Assembly: GCA_018673215.1 (NCBI GenBank)
Contig: JABHDE010000030.1
Location: forward strand, 1 to 64,000
Direction of reading: 5' to 3'
Length of the DNA: 64,000 nt
From: Formosa sp.
GTDB lineage: Bacteria; Bacteroidota; Bacteroidia; Flavobacteriales; Flavobacteriaceae
This document shows positions 23,617 through 31,446 of the stretch, one piece after another. The number at the start of each line of letters is the position of its first letter. Position 1 is the stretch's first letter. Below the pieces are notes generated by a model. It saw only the letters and a program-made list of their open reading frames with translations, had not been told where the DNA came from and did not search any database. The position numbers were made by a program, and so were the translations under genes.

Positions 23617-24159
23617 ATGAAAAATATACATCTATTATTCTTACTTATTTCTTTTTTAGGGTTTTCTCAAAGTAAATACCTCACCAAATCAGGGGTTCTA
23701 AATTTTGAAGCTAGTGTGGAAGCTTTTGAAGAAATAAAAGCGACCAATACTAATGTTACCTCAATTTTAAATACCGAAAATGGACAATTTGCAGCACTCG
23801 CACTTGTCAAAGGATTCCGTTTTAAAAATGCACTTATGGAAGAGCATTTTAATGAAAGTTATGCTGAATCAGATGAGTATCCCAAAGCAATTTTTAAAGG
23901 AAAATTAGCTGATTTCTCGTTGGAAAATATCCAAACTACTTATATTATCAATGGGAGTCTGAGTTTTCATGGAGTTACAAAAACGTTAGAAAACGTGTCT
24001 GTTAAAATTACTCCTTCTGAAAATTCGTTCATACTTACAGGATCATTTGAAATTGCGCCAAATGATTTTGACATCGAAATTCCAAGCATTGTCAGTTCAA
24101 AAATTGCAGAAATAGTAACGGTGGTTTTTGATTTTGAGTTGATAAAAAAAAGCGACTAA
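23617..24159 (+). CDS. YceI-family periplasmic protein
   Basis: The product is 180 aa: signal peptide (about 1-17), then a lipocalin-like YceI domain (about 20-178). Family elements include GVLNFEASVEAFEEIKATN, FRFKNALMEEHFNESYAESDEYPKA, FHGVTKT and IAPNDFDIEIP, which I read from separate strands. YceI proteins bind isoprenoid lipids such as quinones. A partner role with the adjacent cytochrome in quinone-linked redox chemistry is plausible. The stop codon lies inside the terminator hairpin serving the convergent carB. Confidence 0.92.
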   Translation: MKNIHLLFLLISFLGFSQSKYLTKSGVLNFEASVEAFEEIKATNTNVTSILNTENGQFAALALVKGFRFKNALMEEHFNESYAESDEYPKAIFKGKLADFSLENIQTTYIINGSLSFHGVTKTLENVSVKITPSENSFILTGSFEIAPNDFDIEIPSIVSSKIAEIVTVVFDFELIKKSD

Positions 24160-24170
24160 AAAGTCGCTTT
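24142..24170 (-). terminator. carB terminator, embedded in the end of the YceI gene
   Basis: The stem AAAGCGACT/AGTCGCTTT (24149-24157 and 24162-24170) has a 4-base loop. Read on the minus strand it is followed by a run of eight T, so it is a good intrinsic terminator for carB. On the plus strand it overlaps the last YceI codons and has only a weak T-run. Confidence 0.8.
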
Positions 24171-24176
24171 AATTAT

Positions 24177-27029
24177 TTATTTACTCAAATACATTTTCCT
24201 TCTAGAGTAAAGATTGTAAAATTCATCGTCTTTTAGACTGTCAATAAACAAAATACTTTCACCTGTACTTTTCATTTCAGGTCCTAGTTGTTTGTTGACA
24301 TTTGGAAACTTATTAAACGAAAAGACCGGTTGTTTGATGGCATAGCCTTCCAAATGTGGTTTAAAATCAAAATCGGTGACTTTCTTTTCGCCTAACATCA
24401 CTTTAGTTGCATAATTTACATAAGGTTCTCCGTATGCTTTCGCAATAAATGGAACTGTACGAGACGCTCTAGGATTCGCTTCAATGATGTAAACCATATC
24501 ATCTTTAACAGCAAACTGTATATTTATCAGTCCGACCGTATTCAGCGCTAAGGCGATTTTTTTGGTATGATCCTTTATCTGCTGCATTACCAAATTCCCC
24601 AAGTTAAATGGTGGCAAGGTTGCATTACTATCGCCAGAGTGAATTCCACAAGGTTCTATATGCTCCATAATTCCAATGATATATACATTTTCACCATCGC
24701 AAATTGCATCGGCTTCAGCTTCTATTGCACCATCTAAATAATGATCTAACAATAACTGATTTCCTGGCATTCTGCTTTGTAATTCAACAACATGTTTTTC
24801 TAACTCTTCTTTGTTAATTACAATTTTCATTCCCTGTCCTCCAAGAACATAAGACGGACGAACCAAGATTGGAAAATCCAATACATCTGCAATTGCTGCA
24901 GCCTCATCGGCCGTAGTCGCGATATCAAATTCAGGATAAGGAATGTTATTTTCTTTCAAAAGGTTTGAAAACAGACCTCTGTCTTCAGCTAAATGTAAAG
25001 ATTCAAAACTCGTTCCTAAAATTTTAACACCATATTTAGTTAGTTTTTCAGCAAGTTTCAAAGCCGTTTGACCTCCCAACTGAACAATCACTCCTTCTGG
25101 TTTTTCATGTTTGATGATATCATAGATATGCTCCCAAAAAACAGGCTCAAAATATAATTTATCTGCCGTATCAAAATCGGTAGAAACTGTTTCAGGGTTA
25201 CAGTTGATCATAATGGTTTCATAGCCACATTCTGCAGCTGCCAAAACACCATGCACACAACAGTAATCAAACTCAATACCTTGACCTATTCGGTTGGGAC
25301 CAGACCCTAAAACAATGACTTTTTTCTTATCTGAAACAATGCTTTCGTTGTCCGAAAAACGGTTTCCGTCGGCAGTTTCCATATCACTTTCAAATGTTGA
25401 ATAGTAATAAGGAGTTTTCGCCTCAAACTCTGCAGCACAAGTATCTACTAATTTGTACACACGGTTGATTCCAAATTCTTCTCGCTTATTATAAACTTGA
25501 CTTTCCAAACAACCCAACATATGCGCAATTTGTCGATCGCCATATCCTTTCTGCTTTGCTTCAAGTAACAGAGGTTTTTCGATAGAATCAATTTTATAGT
25601 AAGAAATTTCATTTTTTAGATGATATAATTCATCGTATTGTTTTAAAAACCACATGTCAATTTTAGTGATTTCATGAATACGACTTAAAGGAATTCCCAT
25701 CTGAATAGCGTCGTAAATAATAAACACACGATCCCATGAAGCATGAGTTAATTTTTCAATAATTTGATTGTAATCTTTGTTTTCTTTTCCGTCTGCTCCT
25801 AAGCCATTTCGTTTGATTTCTAAGGACTGGGTCGCTTTATGCAGAGCCTCTTGAAATGAACGTCCTATTCCCATCACTTCCCCAACAGATTTCATCTGCA
25901 AACCTAAGGTCCTGTCTGAACCTTCAAATTTATCAAAGTTCCAACGTGGAATTTTAACAATTACGTAATCCAATGTTGGTTCAAATAATGCAGAAGTCGA
26001 TTTTGTAATTTGATTATTGAGTTCATCTAAGTGGTAACCTAGAGCTAATTTTGCTGCAATTTTTGCAATGGGATAGCCCGTTGCTTTACTTGCTAATGCT
26101 GAAGATCGTGATACACGCGGATTAATTTCGATGGCAATAATGTCTTCATTTTCATCAGGTGATACTGCAAATTGAACGTTACATCCCCCTGCAAAATCTC
26201 CGATACTGCGCATCATATGAATGGCCATATCACGCATTTTTTGATAGGTTCGATCGCTCAAAGTCATGGCAGGAGCCACTGTAATTGAATCCCCAGTATG
26301 AATCCCCATTGGGTCCATATTTTCGATTGAACAAATAATCACTACATTATTATTGGAATCTCTAAGCAATTCTAATTCGTATTCTTTCCAACCTAACAAG
26401 GCCTTATCAATCATAACCTCATGGATGGGAGAAATTTCTAGTCCACGAGTTAATAATTCATCGAAATCTTCTTCTTTATGTACAATGGCAGCACCATCAC
26501 CACCAAGAGTAAAGGAAGCTCTTATAACAAGCGGAAACCCAAATTCTTGTGCAATTTCTTTTCCTTTCAAGAAAGAAGTTGCTGTCGCTTGTGGTGCCAT
26601 AGGGATTCCTATTTTAAGCATCAATTCACGAAACTTCTCTCTGTCTTCTGTAATATTGATCGCCTCAATATCAACCCCTATAATATCCACGTCAAAATCT
26701 TCCCAAATTCCTTTTTCGTCCGCTTCTATACATAGGTTTAGAGCGGTTTGCCCCCCCATTGTCGGTAGAACTGCATCAATTTGAGGGTGTTCTTTTAAAA
26801 TTTTTATAATTGACTTTGTGGTCAGTGGAAGCAAATATACATGATCAGCCATAGTTGGATCTGTCATGATGGTTGCTGGGTTTGAATTAATTAGAATCGT
26901 TTCAATCCCATCTTCTCTTAAGGATCGGAGAGCTTGTGTTCCAGAATAATCGAATTCACAGGCCTGCCCGATAACGATGGGTCCGGAACCTATGATTAAT
27001 ATTGATTTAAGATCTTTACTTTTAGGCAT
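24177..27029 (-). CDS. carB: Carbamoyl-phosphate synthase large subunit, lacking the C-terminal allosteric domain
   Basis: The enzyme makes carbamoyl phosphate from bicarbonate, ATP and glutamine-derived ammonia for arginine and pyrimidine synthesis. There are two homologous ATP-grasp synthetase halves, one opening with IGSGPIVIGQACEFDYSG and the other with LGSGPNRIGQGIEFDYCC. The product is 950 aa, against about 1070 in E. coli. It stops at NLYSRRKMYLSK, just where the MGS-like domain that binds UMP and ornithine would begin. I recall the short form as normal in Flavobacteriaceae, so this is not a truncation mutant. carA is not in the window. Confidence 0.96.
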   Translation of the reverse strand: MPKSKDLKSILIIGSGPIVIGQACEFDYSGTQALRSLREDGIETILINSNPATIMTDPTMADHVYLLPLTTKSIIKILKEHPQIDAVLPTMGGQTALNLCIEADEKGIWEDFDVDIIGVDIEAINITEDREKFRELMLKIGIPMAPQATATSFLKGKEIAQEFGFPLVIRASFTLGGDGAAIVHKEEDFDELLTRGLEISPIHEVMIDKALLGWKEYELELLRDSNNNVVIICSIENMDPMGIHTGDSITVAPAMTLSDRTYQKMRDMAIHMMRSIGDFAGGCNVQFAVSPDENEDIIAIEINPRVSRSSALASKATGYPIAKIAAKLALGYHLDELNNQITKSTSALFEPTLDYVIVKIPRWNFDKFEGSDRTLGLQMKSVGEVMGIGRSFQEALHKATQSLEIKRNGLGADGKENKDYNQIIEKLTHASWDRVFIIYDAIQMGIPLSRIHEITKIDMWFLKQYDELYHLKNEISYYKIDSIEKPLLLEAKQKGYGDRQIAHMLGCLESQVYNKREEFGINRVYKLVDTCAAEFEAKTPYYYSTFESDMETADGNRFSDNESIVSDKKKVIVLGSGPNRIGQGIEFDYCCVHGVLAAAECGYETIMINCNPETVSTDFDTADKLYFEPVFWEHIYDIIKHEKPEGVIVQLGGQTALKLAEKLTKYGVKILGTSFESLHLAEDRGLFSNLLKENNIPYPEFDIATTADEAAAIADVLDFPILVRPSYVLGGQGMKIVINKEELEKHVVELQSRMPGNQLLLDHYLDGAIEAEADAICDGENVYIIGIMEHIEPCGIHSGDSNATLPPFNLGNLVMQQIKDHTKKIALALNTVGLINIQFAVKDDMVYIIEANPRASRTVPFIAKAYGEPYVNYATKVMLGEKKVTDFDFKPHLEGYAIKQPVFSFNKFPNVNKQLGPEMKSTGESILFIDSLKDDEFYNLYSRRKMYLSK

Positions 27030-27087
27030 TTTTTATTGTAATTGATTGTATTATAATAGGATACGAAATTAAGTAACGTTTAGGTAT

Positions 27088-27118
27088 AAAAAAAGGCGTT
27101 GCTACAAGCAACACCTTT
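27088..27118 (-). terminator. Intrinsic terminator of rpmH
   Basis: On the minus strand GGTGTTGCT-TGT-AGCAACGCC is followed by T7. It lies between the rpmH stop (27142) and the carB start (27029), so carB must be transcribed mainly from its own promoter. Confidence 0.85.
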
Positions 27119-27141
27119 AATATATTAACAATTGTTAATCA

Positions 27142-27300
27142 TTATTTTTTGTGACGAAGTTCAGAAGATACACTTATCTTTTTTCTTCCTTTAGCACGTC
27201 TTCTAGCAAGAACTTTTCTTCCATTGGCAGAAGCCATTCTTTCTCTAAAACCATGTTTGTTTTTTCTTTTTCTTTTCGATGGTTGAAACGTTCTTTTCAT
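27142..27300 (-). CDS. rpmH: 50S ribosomal protein L34
   Basis: The product is 52 aa, translated by hand from the minus strand: [20 protein letters not shown], then [20 protein letters not shown], then [12 protein letters not shown]. It is the standard very basic L34 with the diagnostic TFQPSKRKR and [19 protein letters not shown]. In many bacteria rpmH lies next to rnpA and dnaA; here it stands alone between carB and a TPR-like protein gene, as is common in this group. Confidence 0.96.
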   Translation of the reverse strand: MKRTFQPSKRKRKNKHGFRERMASANGRKVLARRRAKGRKKISVSSELRHKK

Positions 27301-27341
27301 TACAGTATATTTTTAAAACTTTTTCTAGTCTAGTTATCTTT

Positions 27342-27408
27342 AAAAAATGCGCTCAAGTCCTCACTCTAAGCGCGGTGCAAATATACAAAGAGTTTTTACT
27401 TTCACAAA
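27342..27408 (-). promoter_or_regulatory. rpmH promoter and 5'-terminal hairpin with U-tract
   Basis: This is the best promoter in the window: TTTG (27408-27405), a 19-base spacer, then TATATTTG (27385-27378) on the minus strand. The predicted start near 27373 coincides with a hairpin GCGCT...AGCGC (27373-27349), which is followed by A and then T6 (27347-27342). A hairpin plus U-run in a ribosomal-protein leader could be an attenuator, or it could protect the 5' end. The stem is only 5-6 pairs with a loop of about 15, so its strength is uncertain. Confidence 0.6.
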
Positions 27409-27441
27409 CCTAATTTTAAAATAATTTTGATTTGTTTTTAC

Positions 27442-27449
27442 TACCTTTG
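27442..27449 (+). promoter_or_regulatory. -7 promoter element of the TPR-like membrane protein gene
   Basis: TACCTTTG matches TAnnTTTG and lies 26 bases before the ATG at 27476. Confidence 0.55.
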
Positions 27450-27475
27450 AACTCACAAAATAAACAACCTTAAAT

Positions 27476-28042
27476 ATGTTCAACAAAAATATAAAATTAG
27501 TTTTAGCTACCGCTATCATAGCCTATGGGATATATCAAATTACAGAAACCTATGTTGGAAATGGGATCATGCTCCTTGTACTGGCTTTGGTATTTGTATT
27601 TCTCTATTTTAAAAATGAAATGATTCTTTTGGCATTTCTTAAACTTAGAAAACAAGATTTTCCTGGTACGGAGCGACTACTCAACAAAATAAAAAATCCA
27701 AAATCGGCATTGACTAAAAAGCAACAGGGTTATTATAATTTCCTAAAAGGAATTATGGTGTCTCAAACAAATATGAACGATGCTGAAAAGTACTTTAAAA
27801 ATGCCGTCAGCCTTGGGTTATCGATGGACCACGATTTAGCGATGGCTAAATTAAACTTAGCTGGAATAGCTTTTACTAAGCGTCGAAAATTAGAAGCCCA
27901 GAAATTATTACAAGAAGCTCAAAAGCTAGACAAAAGAGACATGTTGTCTGAACAAATCAAAATGATGAAGCAACAGATGAAAAAAGCTACGATGCCTAAC
28001 CAACATTTTGGTGGACAGCAACGTGGCGGGAAGCGACGTTAG
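27476..28042 (+). CDS. Membrane protein with TPR-like cytoplasmic domain
   Basis: The product is 188 aa. Two closely spaced membrane segments (about 7-22 and 28-46) are followed by helical repeats resembling TPRs (for example FLKGIMVSQTNMNDAEKYFKNAVSLG and LNLAGIAFTKRRKLEAQKLLQEAQ, shown in parts). It ends in a basic Gln/Gly/Arg tail. It is a conserved uncharacterised protein type of Flavobacteriaceae; the function is unknown. The stop shares the 4 bases TTAG with the convergent lytic transglycosylase stop. Confidence 0.7.
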   Translation: MFNKNIKLVLATAIIAYGIYQITETYVGNGIMLLVLALVFVFLYFKNEMILLAFLKLRKQDFPGTERLLNKIKNPKSALTKKQQGYYNFLKGIMVSQTNMNDAEKYFKNAVSLGLSMDHDLAMAKLNLAGIAFTKRRKLEAQKLLQEAQKLDKRDMLSEQIKMMKQQMKKATMPNQHFGGQQRGGKRR

Positions 28043-28968
28043 TTTTTAACACTGTAATACCCTTTTTCAGGGATGTCTAAAGTGTACAGTTTTCTGGATT
28101 TATTATTCAAAAACGCTTCTCTCAACCAAGGGTTGTGTAGCTTCAGTTGTTTGTAGTTAAGACCAAATTTATTCGCAAATTGAACAAAATCTGTCACAGC
28201 AGTATCTAGTTGAATTTTTGAAGTTGGAATGGGAGTATATAAATCGGAAGTCGTAAAATTGAAACCATATTTGTGAGGATGGTTTATAATTTCTTTTAAA
28301 GCTACTATTCTAAATATGTAACGCCCCGTTTCTTCTCCAAGCAACAAATCATAATAGTTTGAAACCTGTTGCCTTTCTAGTTGATTAGAAATTCCACGAA
28401 TTCCAGCATTGTAAGCGGCAGCCGCAAGAGTCCAAGTACCAAATTTTTCTTTGGCTTTTAGCAGATATTTGCAAGCCACGTGAGTTGATAGTTCTAAATG
28501 ATAACGTTCGTCAACATTTGAATTAATTTCCAATCCATATTCTTTACCCGTAGCTTCCATAATTTGCCAAAACCCTTTAGCCCCTGCAGAAGAAGTTACA
28601 TTTTGGAGTCCACTTTCTATGAGAGCTAAATATTTGAAATCATCAGGGATTCCATATGATTTTAAAATTGGTTCAATAACAGGGAAATAGCGGTGAGATC
28701 GTTTAAACATCAACAATCCGTTAGACTGCCAATAGGTATTTACGAGCAACTCACGATCCATACGTTCGCGAATATCTGGAGTATAGACAGGCAACTCTTC
28801 ACCTGAGAAATCAAGAAATTTTGGAATTTCCAGTGCATAAACATTATAATCGTTTTCCAAAGAATCGAATCCATTTTCTAGAACTGGTTGACTCGAAAAG
28901 GCCAGGACTAAGAATCCAATAAAAGAAATTGTACCTATTGTTAAAAAAATATTTTTGAGGTAATGCAT
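28039..28968 (-). CDS. Lytic transglycosylase (SLT domain, MltD-like)
   Basis: The enzyme cleaves peptidoglycan glycan strands to 1,6-anhydro-MurNAc ends. The product is 309 aa: one N-terminal signal or anchor segment (about 5-25) and an SLT domain (about 90-230). The catalytic Glu is E118 in YLALIESGL, followed by SSAGAKGFWQIMEATGKEYGL and the AAAAYNAGIRG element. The end (IQLDTAVTDFVQFANKFGLNY...) looks like a degenerate LysM-type segment. An alpha/beta-hydrolase gene lies 50 bases upstream. Confidence 0.92.
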   Translation of the reverse strand: MHYLKNIFLTIGTISFIGFLVLAFSSQPVLENGFDSLENDYNVYALEIPKFLDFSGEELPVYTPDIRERMDRELLVNTYWQSNGLLMFKRSHRYFPVIEPILKSYGIPDDFKYLALIESGLQNVTSSAGAKGFWQIMEATGKEYGLEINSNVDERYHLELSTHVACKYLLKAKEKFGTWTLAAAAYNAGIRGISNQLERQQVSNYYDLLLGEETGRYIFRIVALKEIINHPHKYGFNFTTSDLYTPIPTSKIQLDTAVTDFVQFANKFGLNYKQLKLHNPWLREAFLNNKSRKLYTLDIPEKGYYSVKN

Positions 28969-29018
28969 AATAGTGTGGGTTTATTGGTTTAAAAATACAA
29001 AAAAAAGCCCAAGTTGTA

Positions 29019-29690
29019 TTAACCAAGAATCAAATTGGGGAGATTTTCGTTCAACCATTTAAATTTATTTAATATCATAATATGGGTACCCCCTTCAACA
29101 ACAATACAATTTTCAATTTTGTCTATCGGGAAAATAATATCCTTATTACCATGAATATGAATCAAATTTGGATCGCTCTTCTCCTGATTCCAAGAAACAA
29201 CCTGTTTAATGGCCCAATCTAGATAACGTTTATCAGTGATGGACAGGTATTGTTTGTATAAATTCACTCGCTTTACTATAGGTTTTCCAAAAGCATATTT
29301 TGATAATAAATCAATATTTTGAGCAAAAAGACTGGTGGGAACAAATTTATACGCCTTTGTTGTCCCTGCCAATTGAAGGTAAAGCGGTAATTCTTGTCGT
29401 GATTTAACACTAGAAATAATGATGATTTTCCTGAACGATTGAACCAAATTCATTTCTTGAGCAATAATCCCTCCAAAAGAGACCCCCACCAAAACAGCAT
29501 TTGAATGTTTGACTTTAGAACAAAAGCGCAAAGCATACTCTGAAATTGATTCCTCGTGATAAGGGATCATCCATTCCAAAAAGTGAATTTCAAACCTATC
29601 AGGATCTAATTGAATGTTTTTAAAAATACTGGGATTTGCAGCTAATCCAGGTAAAAAATAGACAGGTATTTTATTTTCAATCTTATACAC
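29019..29690 (-). CDS. Alpha/beta hydrolase
   Basis: The product is 223 aa, fitting a short alpha/beta-hydrolase. The oxyanion region is YFLPGLAANPSIFKNI and the nucleophile Ser lies in GVSFGG. A candidate acid is the Asp in HGNKDIIFP, and the likely catalytic His is in EGGTHIMI. There is no signal peptide, so it is cytoplasmic. The substrate is unknown: an ester, a thioester or a small lipid are all possible. Confidence 0.82.
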   Translation of the reverse strand: MYKIENKIPVYFLPGLAANPSIFKNIQLDPDRFEIHFLEWMIPYHEESISEYALRFCSKVKHSNAVLVGVSFGGIIAQEMNLVQSFRKIIIISSVKSRQELPLYLQLAGTTKAYKFVPTSLFAQNIDLLSKYAFGKPIVKRVNLYKQYLSITDKRYLDWAIKQVVSWNQEKSDPNLIHIHGNKDIIFPIDKIENCIVVEGGTHIMILNKFKWLNENLPNLILG

Positions 29691-29722
29691 TTAGCTAATA
29701 TAATATAAGTTAGATTATTTTT

Positions 29723-29734
29723 TGTAAATTTACA
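29723..29734. promoter_or_regulatory. 12-bp perfect palindrome between two divergent genes
   Basis: TGTAAATTTACA is a perfect inverted repeat in the 83-base gap between the alpha/beta-hydrolase (minus) and the small acetyltransferase (plus). It contains TAAATTTA on both strands, a near match to the -7 consensus. It may therefore be a two-way promoter core, an operator, or both. Confidence 0.35.
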
Positions 29735-29773
29735 GTCTAGAATTTACATAAACCTACTGAAAGATAATTTATT

Positions 29774-30070
29774 ATGGTTGACGCTTCTAATTTTACAGAC
29801 AATGCATTTTTACGACAATATGAATTAAATGTTGGCGGGGAAATGGCGACTCTGGAATACTCTCAACAAGAACGAAAAATTTTCTTAACCAAACTAAATA
29901 TTCCAGACGTTTTAATGTCAGATGAATTTCTCGAAAACTTCTTAAAAATTGTTTTGGAGAACATAAGTGAAAAAAACATTAGTGTTGTCCCTACCAGCCC
30001 CCCAGTAGCAAAATTTATTCGCGGAAACAGACGTTACAGAAAAATGCTCCCAGTAGGTATTCGTATTTAA
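29774..30070 (+). CDS. Small GNAT-family N-acetyltransferase (YjdJ-type)
   Basis: The product is 98 aa, about the size of the minimal one-domain GNATs. The visible elements fit that subfamily: GGEMATLEYSQQERKIFLT for the first strands, then an I-x-V-x-P-T-S-P-P-V-A-K-F-I-x-x-N-x-x-Y ending in place of the usual C-P-F-V-x-x-Y-I-x-x-H-P-E-Y. The Cys and His normally seen there are replaced, so substrate handling may differ. The acceptor is unknown. It is convergent with mtaB. Confidence 0.65.
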   Translation: MVDASNFTDNAFLRQYELNVGGEMATLEYSQQERKIFLTKLNIPDVLMSDEFLENFLKIVLENISEKNISVVPTSPPVAKFIRGNRRYRKMLPVGIRI

Positions 30071-30072
30071 AT

Positions 30073-31401
30073 TTACACGAATACTTTTTCAAATTCAAAC
30101 CTTAACAATCCATCTGAGTCAATTTTATCTAAGGAAACTTCGTGCAAAGTATTTATCAGTTCAGGATTCCAAGGAGCTTTTACTTTGACATAATTTTCTG
30201 TAAAGCCGTGAATATAGCCCTCTTTGTTCTCTCCTTCAAATAAAACGGTTCGCTTCTTCCCTATTTGACTTTCATAAAAAGCGCGTCTTTTTTTGGCAGA
30301 CAAACCTCTGAGCATTTTACTTCGTTTAGAACGCACCGATTTTGGCACCACACCTGAGAGGGTTGCGGCATGAGTATTGGGACGTTCGGAATAAGTAAAT
30401 ACATGAAGATACGAAATATCTAAATCATTTAGAAAATTATAAGTCTCTAAAAATAGTTCATCTGTTTCACCTGGAAACCCTACAATCACATCCACCCCTA
30501 TACAAGCATCTGGCATTACAGATTTTATGTGAAGGACCCGATCTTGATAGAGTTCTTTCATATAACGTCTTCGCATCGCTTTGAGCATTACATTACTCCC
30601 ACTTTGTAAAGGAATGTGAAAATGAGGCACAAAAGAATGACTTTGTGCAACAAAATCAATAGTCTCGTCTTTTAATAAATTAGGTTCAATAGATGAAATA
30701 CGCAAGCGATGAATCCCTTCAGTAGTATCCAATTCCTGAACCAATTCAAAAAAAGTATGTTCGTGTTTTTTATTTCCAAATTCGCCTTTACCATAGTCTC
30801 CAATATTGACACCGGTTAAGACAATTTCCTTAATCCCCTCGTCTGCAATTTTCTTGGCATTATTCAATACATTCTGAAGGGTATCCGATCGAGAAATTCC
30901 ACGTGCCAACGGAATGGTGCAATAGGTACATTTATAATCACAACCATCTTGAACTTTTAAAAAAGCGCGGGTACGGTCTCCAACAGAATAACTACTCACA
31001 TAAAAATCGGCATCTTCAATTTCGCAAGAATGAATTGCAGCAGATTCATTTTTGGTGAGCTCGTTTAAGTAATCGGTGATTTTAAACTTTTCGGTGGCTC
31101 CTAAAACCAAATCAACACCCTCAACGGCTGCCAACTCTTCAGGTTGTAATTGAGCATAACAGCCTACGGCAACTACAAATGCATCTGAATTTGTACGTTG
31201 AGCTTGCTTCACGATTGATTTAAAACGTTTGTCGGCATTCTCTGTAACAGAACATGTATTGATAACATAAATATCCGCAAATTCCGAGAACTCCACGCGG
31301 TCAAAACCTTCGTCTTGAAAGTTGCGAGCAATCGTTGCAGTTTCGGAAAAATTTAATTTACACCCTAAAGTATAAAAAGCGACTTTTTTTCTAACAATCA
31401 T
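30073..31401 (-). CDS. mtaB: tRNA t6A37 methylthiotransferase MtaB
   Basis: This radical-SAM enzyme adds a methylthio group to N6-threonylcarbamoyladenosine-37 in ANN-decoding tRNAs. The product is 442 aa. The N-terminal UPF0004 domain has cluster Cys C14 (TLGCKLN), C50 (NTCSVT) and C81 (VGCYAQ). The radical-SAM motif is C154-DYK-C158-TY-C161, followed by IPLARG. A short C-terminal TRAM-like domain is present. The YTLGCKLN opening and C-terminal domain favour MtaB over MiaB or RimO. Confidence 0.95.
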   Translation of the reverse strand: MIVRKKVAFYTLGCKLNFSETATIARNFQDEGFDRVEFSEFADIYVINTCSVTENADKRFKSIVKQAQRTNSDAFVVAVGCYAQLQPEELAAVEGVDLVLGATEKFKITDYLNELTKNESAAIHSCEIEDADFYVSSYSVGDRTRAFLKVQDGCDYKCTYCTIPLARGISRSDTLQNVLNNAKKIADEGIKEIVLTGVNIGDYGKGEFGNKKHEHTFFELVQELDTTEGIHRLRISSIEPNLLKDETIDFVAQSHSFVPHFHIPLQSGSNVMLKAMRRRYMKELYQDRVLHIKSVMPDACIGVDVIVGFPGETDELFLETYNFLNDLDISYLHVFTYSERPNTHAATLSGVVPKSVRSKRSKMLRGLSAKKRRAFYESQIGKKRTVLFEGENKEGYIHGFTENYVKVKAPWNPELINTLHEVSLDKIDSDGLLRFEFEKVFV

Positions 31402-31446
31402 TCTTGTACTTTTACCAAGTGTACAAATTTACAATTATCATATATA

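Noticed and set aside
26751-26757. C7 run in carB as a phase-variation tract
   Set aside because: carB is a housekeeping gene and the run encodes the conserved Gly-Gly of MGGQTAL; slippage would be harmful, so it is kept by the protein sequence.
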